Below, piece by piece: positions 62,601 to 64,000 of a stretch of 64,000 bases of DNA. A program made the position numbers and the translations under genes. The stretch spans positions 2,912,399 through 2,976,398 of the forward strand of contig FN649736.1 in NCBI GenBank assembly GCA_000310025.1. Reading direction: 5' to 3'. Origin of the DNA: Ectocarpus siliculosus (Eukaryota > Sar > Phaeophyceae > Ectocarpales > Ectocarpaceae). Position 1 is the first letter of the stretch. Every line of letters starts with the position of its first letter. The notes beneath the pieces were generated by a model. It was not told the origin of the DNA and ran no database searches. It saw nothing but the letters and a program-made list of their open reading frames with translations.

Positions 62601-63549
62601 CACACACACCAACGTCGACGGAAACAACGAACAACAAATCTACCGATGCTTCGAACTCCCAGCGATATAGATAGACGTGAGAAACGTGTACGAAAGAGCA
62701 ATAACAACACCACTAGATACAAAGGGCGCTTGTTGTGCCCGAACAGCCAACCCTACATCACGGAAGAAGGTGGGGTGATGGATGTTTCCTTGGATCGCTG
62801 GCTCTCTTCTTTGTCTCGTCACGCCGGCACCCAGTAGGGTTTGTAGCTGAGTCGGAAGGGGTCCCTATGTGGGAGGGCTTTGCCCTTTCCCTCTTTCCTC
62901 AGGCTTCTCGGAAACAAAACTTCCATGAGATTCTGGTCGAAGAAAGACAAAAAAAAACGAAAACAACGACGTTGTGGTCAAACAAGAAACAAAACAACGC
63001 GACGTGATTCCGGTCAAAGAAGCGAAAACAAAAATGAACACGACATGACAGGGACAGGGTAAACACGACAGACTTGCCAGCAAATACAACCAACGCGGGA
63101 GGGGAGAAAAGAAGAAAAAAAAATACACACGCAAACACAAACACAACCAAGAACACGCAACCTGAAAAAAAAAACAGAAAACACTACTACCAGCAAACCG
63201 CTATCAAAGCTCGAGTTTGATCGTTAAAGGTTGTTGTTCGCGGAGTGGCGGGGGGGTTCCAGATCTTGTAGCGTAGGCGTGTGCCATGTTCAGGGTGTAC
63301 ACGAAACCGGCTGGAGCTCCAACCGATACCTACACTACGCGGGCAGAGGCCTGCCTGCCTTTTCGGAAATCGAGACGGAGTGTTGTAACCTCAAACGAAA
63401 CAAAAAGATTCTAGAGATAGCGAGGGGCGACAAAGAGAGGTGGGGAGCGTGGCATGCAAGAGGGCGTCTCTTCTTCGTCTCTGCTCCCATCTTGTTGCGA
63501 AAGTTCAACTTACTCCGAGCGCAGGGGCGGGAGAACGGAATCAACAGAG

Positions 63550-63609
63550 CAACAGCAGCAGCAGCAACAGCAGCAGCAGCAACAGCAGCAGCAACAGCAG
63601 CAGCAACAG
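63550..63609 (+). repeat. CAG/CAA trinucleotide repeat
   Basis: Twenty CAG/CAA units. On the plus strand they would encode polyglutamine in a short frame; on the minus strand they lie in an intron, 14 bases beyond the donor of the partial exon at 63,624-64,000. Confidence 0.92.
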
Positions 63610-63623
63610 ATTTCGCCTCTCAC

Positions 63624-64000
63624 CGCCCACATCCCGTTGTCGTAGATGTTGTCCGGCAACGGACCCGGGTGCGGCACCGCTGGTGCTTCTGCTTCTGCCT
63701 CCTCTGCCTCCGCCGCGGCCTCTCCTCGCCCCCGCCCCCCCCGTCGTCTCATGCCGGTGCCGCCGGTGGCGGCGGCGGAAGAATCAACGGCGCCGGCGGT
63801 AGCGCCCACCCCATCAACACCGCCGTCTCCTTCCACGCCGATGTCCCCGCCGTCAGCGTCGTCGTCATCGCTGTCCGAAACATCGCCCCGCCCCCCCCCT
63901 CCCCCTCTTCCTCTCCCTCGTCCCTCCCCACCGTCTCCGTCCACCGGTGCCGATGCGGGCGCCGCCGGTTGTCCTTCTCCGGTCTTCGCGCGTACGGGGA
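63624..64000 (-). CDS. Partial exon of an acidic Gly/Ala-rich protein, runs off the window
   Basis: The minus frame is open from the window edge to a good donor (GGGCG|GTGAGA) at 63,624. It is rich in Gly, Asp, Ala and Glu, with the acidic run DSDDDDADGGD, a basic patch M-R-R-R-G-G-R-G-R, then EAEEAEAEA and the more ordered end PHPGPLPDNIYDNGMWA. The plus strand is also open here, but it is Pro/Ser-rich with no splice logic. The family cannot be judged from this fragment. Confidence 0.45.

Larger units (their letters stand above)
59456..63623. other. Gene-poor region downstream of GSII
   Basis: No frame has consistent splice sites or a recognisable domain. It holds many simple tracts: a CT run near 59,895-59,912, a run of 16 C at 60,987-61,002, and A-rich stretches near 62,940-63,180. 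The first few hundred bases are presumably the GSII 3' UTR or a final short exon. Confidence 0.45.

Overview
The window looks like nuclear DNA of a photosynthetic stramenopile, most likely a brown alga of the Ectocarpus type. The base composition is moderately GC-rich, genes are cut into many short exons with introns of about 200-1800 bp, and splice donors are mostly GTGAGT/GTACGT-like. The glutamine synthetase starts with a signal peptide followed by an A|F cleavage motif, the mark of heterokont bipartite plastid targeting. The species is inferred from these features; nothing in the sequence names it. All gene models were built by hand by following reading frame and intron phase from exon to exon. 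No transcript evidence was available.

Layout. (1) 264-25,945, minus strand: one very long gene that fills the left 40% of the window. It has 33 proposed exons, a 7,032-nt CDS and about 2,343 residues. It encodes a protein with several EF-hands, a possible N-myristoylation site, coiled coils and one TPR-like helix pair. (2) About 26.9-29.0 kb, plus strand: a less certain Ser/Pro-rich gene, divergent from gene 1. (3) 29.0-32.6 kb: no supportable gene. (4) 32,597-35,517, minus: a low-complexity protein ending (so far) in an Arg/Lys-rich segment with an RISF protein-phosphatase-1 docking motif. (5) 36.2-37.2 kb: an AT-rich island with inverted-repeat ends, probably a transposon remnant. (6) 38,600-42,702, plus: a complete five-exon vitamin K epoxide reductase (VKOR) gene. 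(7) 43,517-44,172: three tandem copies of a ~220-bp repeat. (8) 44,648-53,822, minus: a 13-exon gene of about 1,286 residues with GPGxY/SHIPPO-like motifs, possibly a flagellar-tubule STPG-type protein. (9) 55,067-59,455, plus: plastid-type glutamine synthetase II in seven exons. (10) 59.5-63.6 kb: gene-poor and rich in simple repeats. (11) 63,624-64,000, minus: a partial exon of a further gene running off the right edge.

The genes do not form a pathway; each is an independent eukaryotic transcription unit. Two pairs are divergent (gene 1 with the 26.9-kb gene; the SHIPPO-like gene with glutamine synthetase), so their ~1-kb gaps probably hold both promoters. The best candidate for something undescribed is the 26-kb EF-hand gene. 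Two canonical calcium-binding loops in it become visible only after introns are removed. Introns also carry a small recurrent hairpin element (at least four copies) and tRNA-like SINE fragments.
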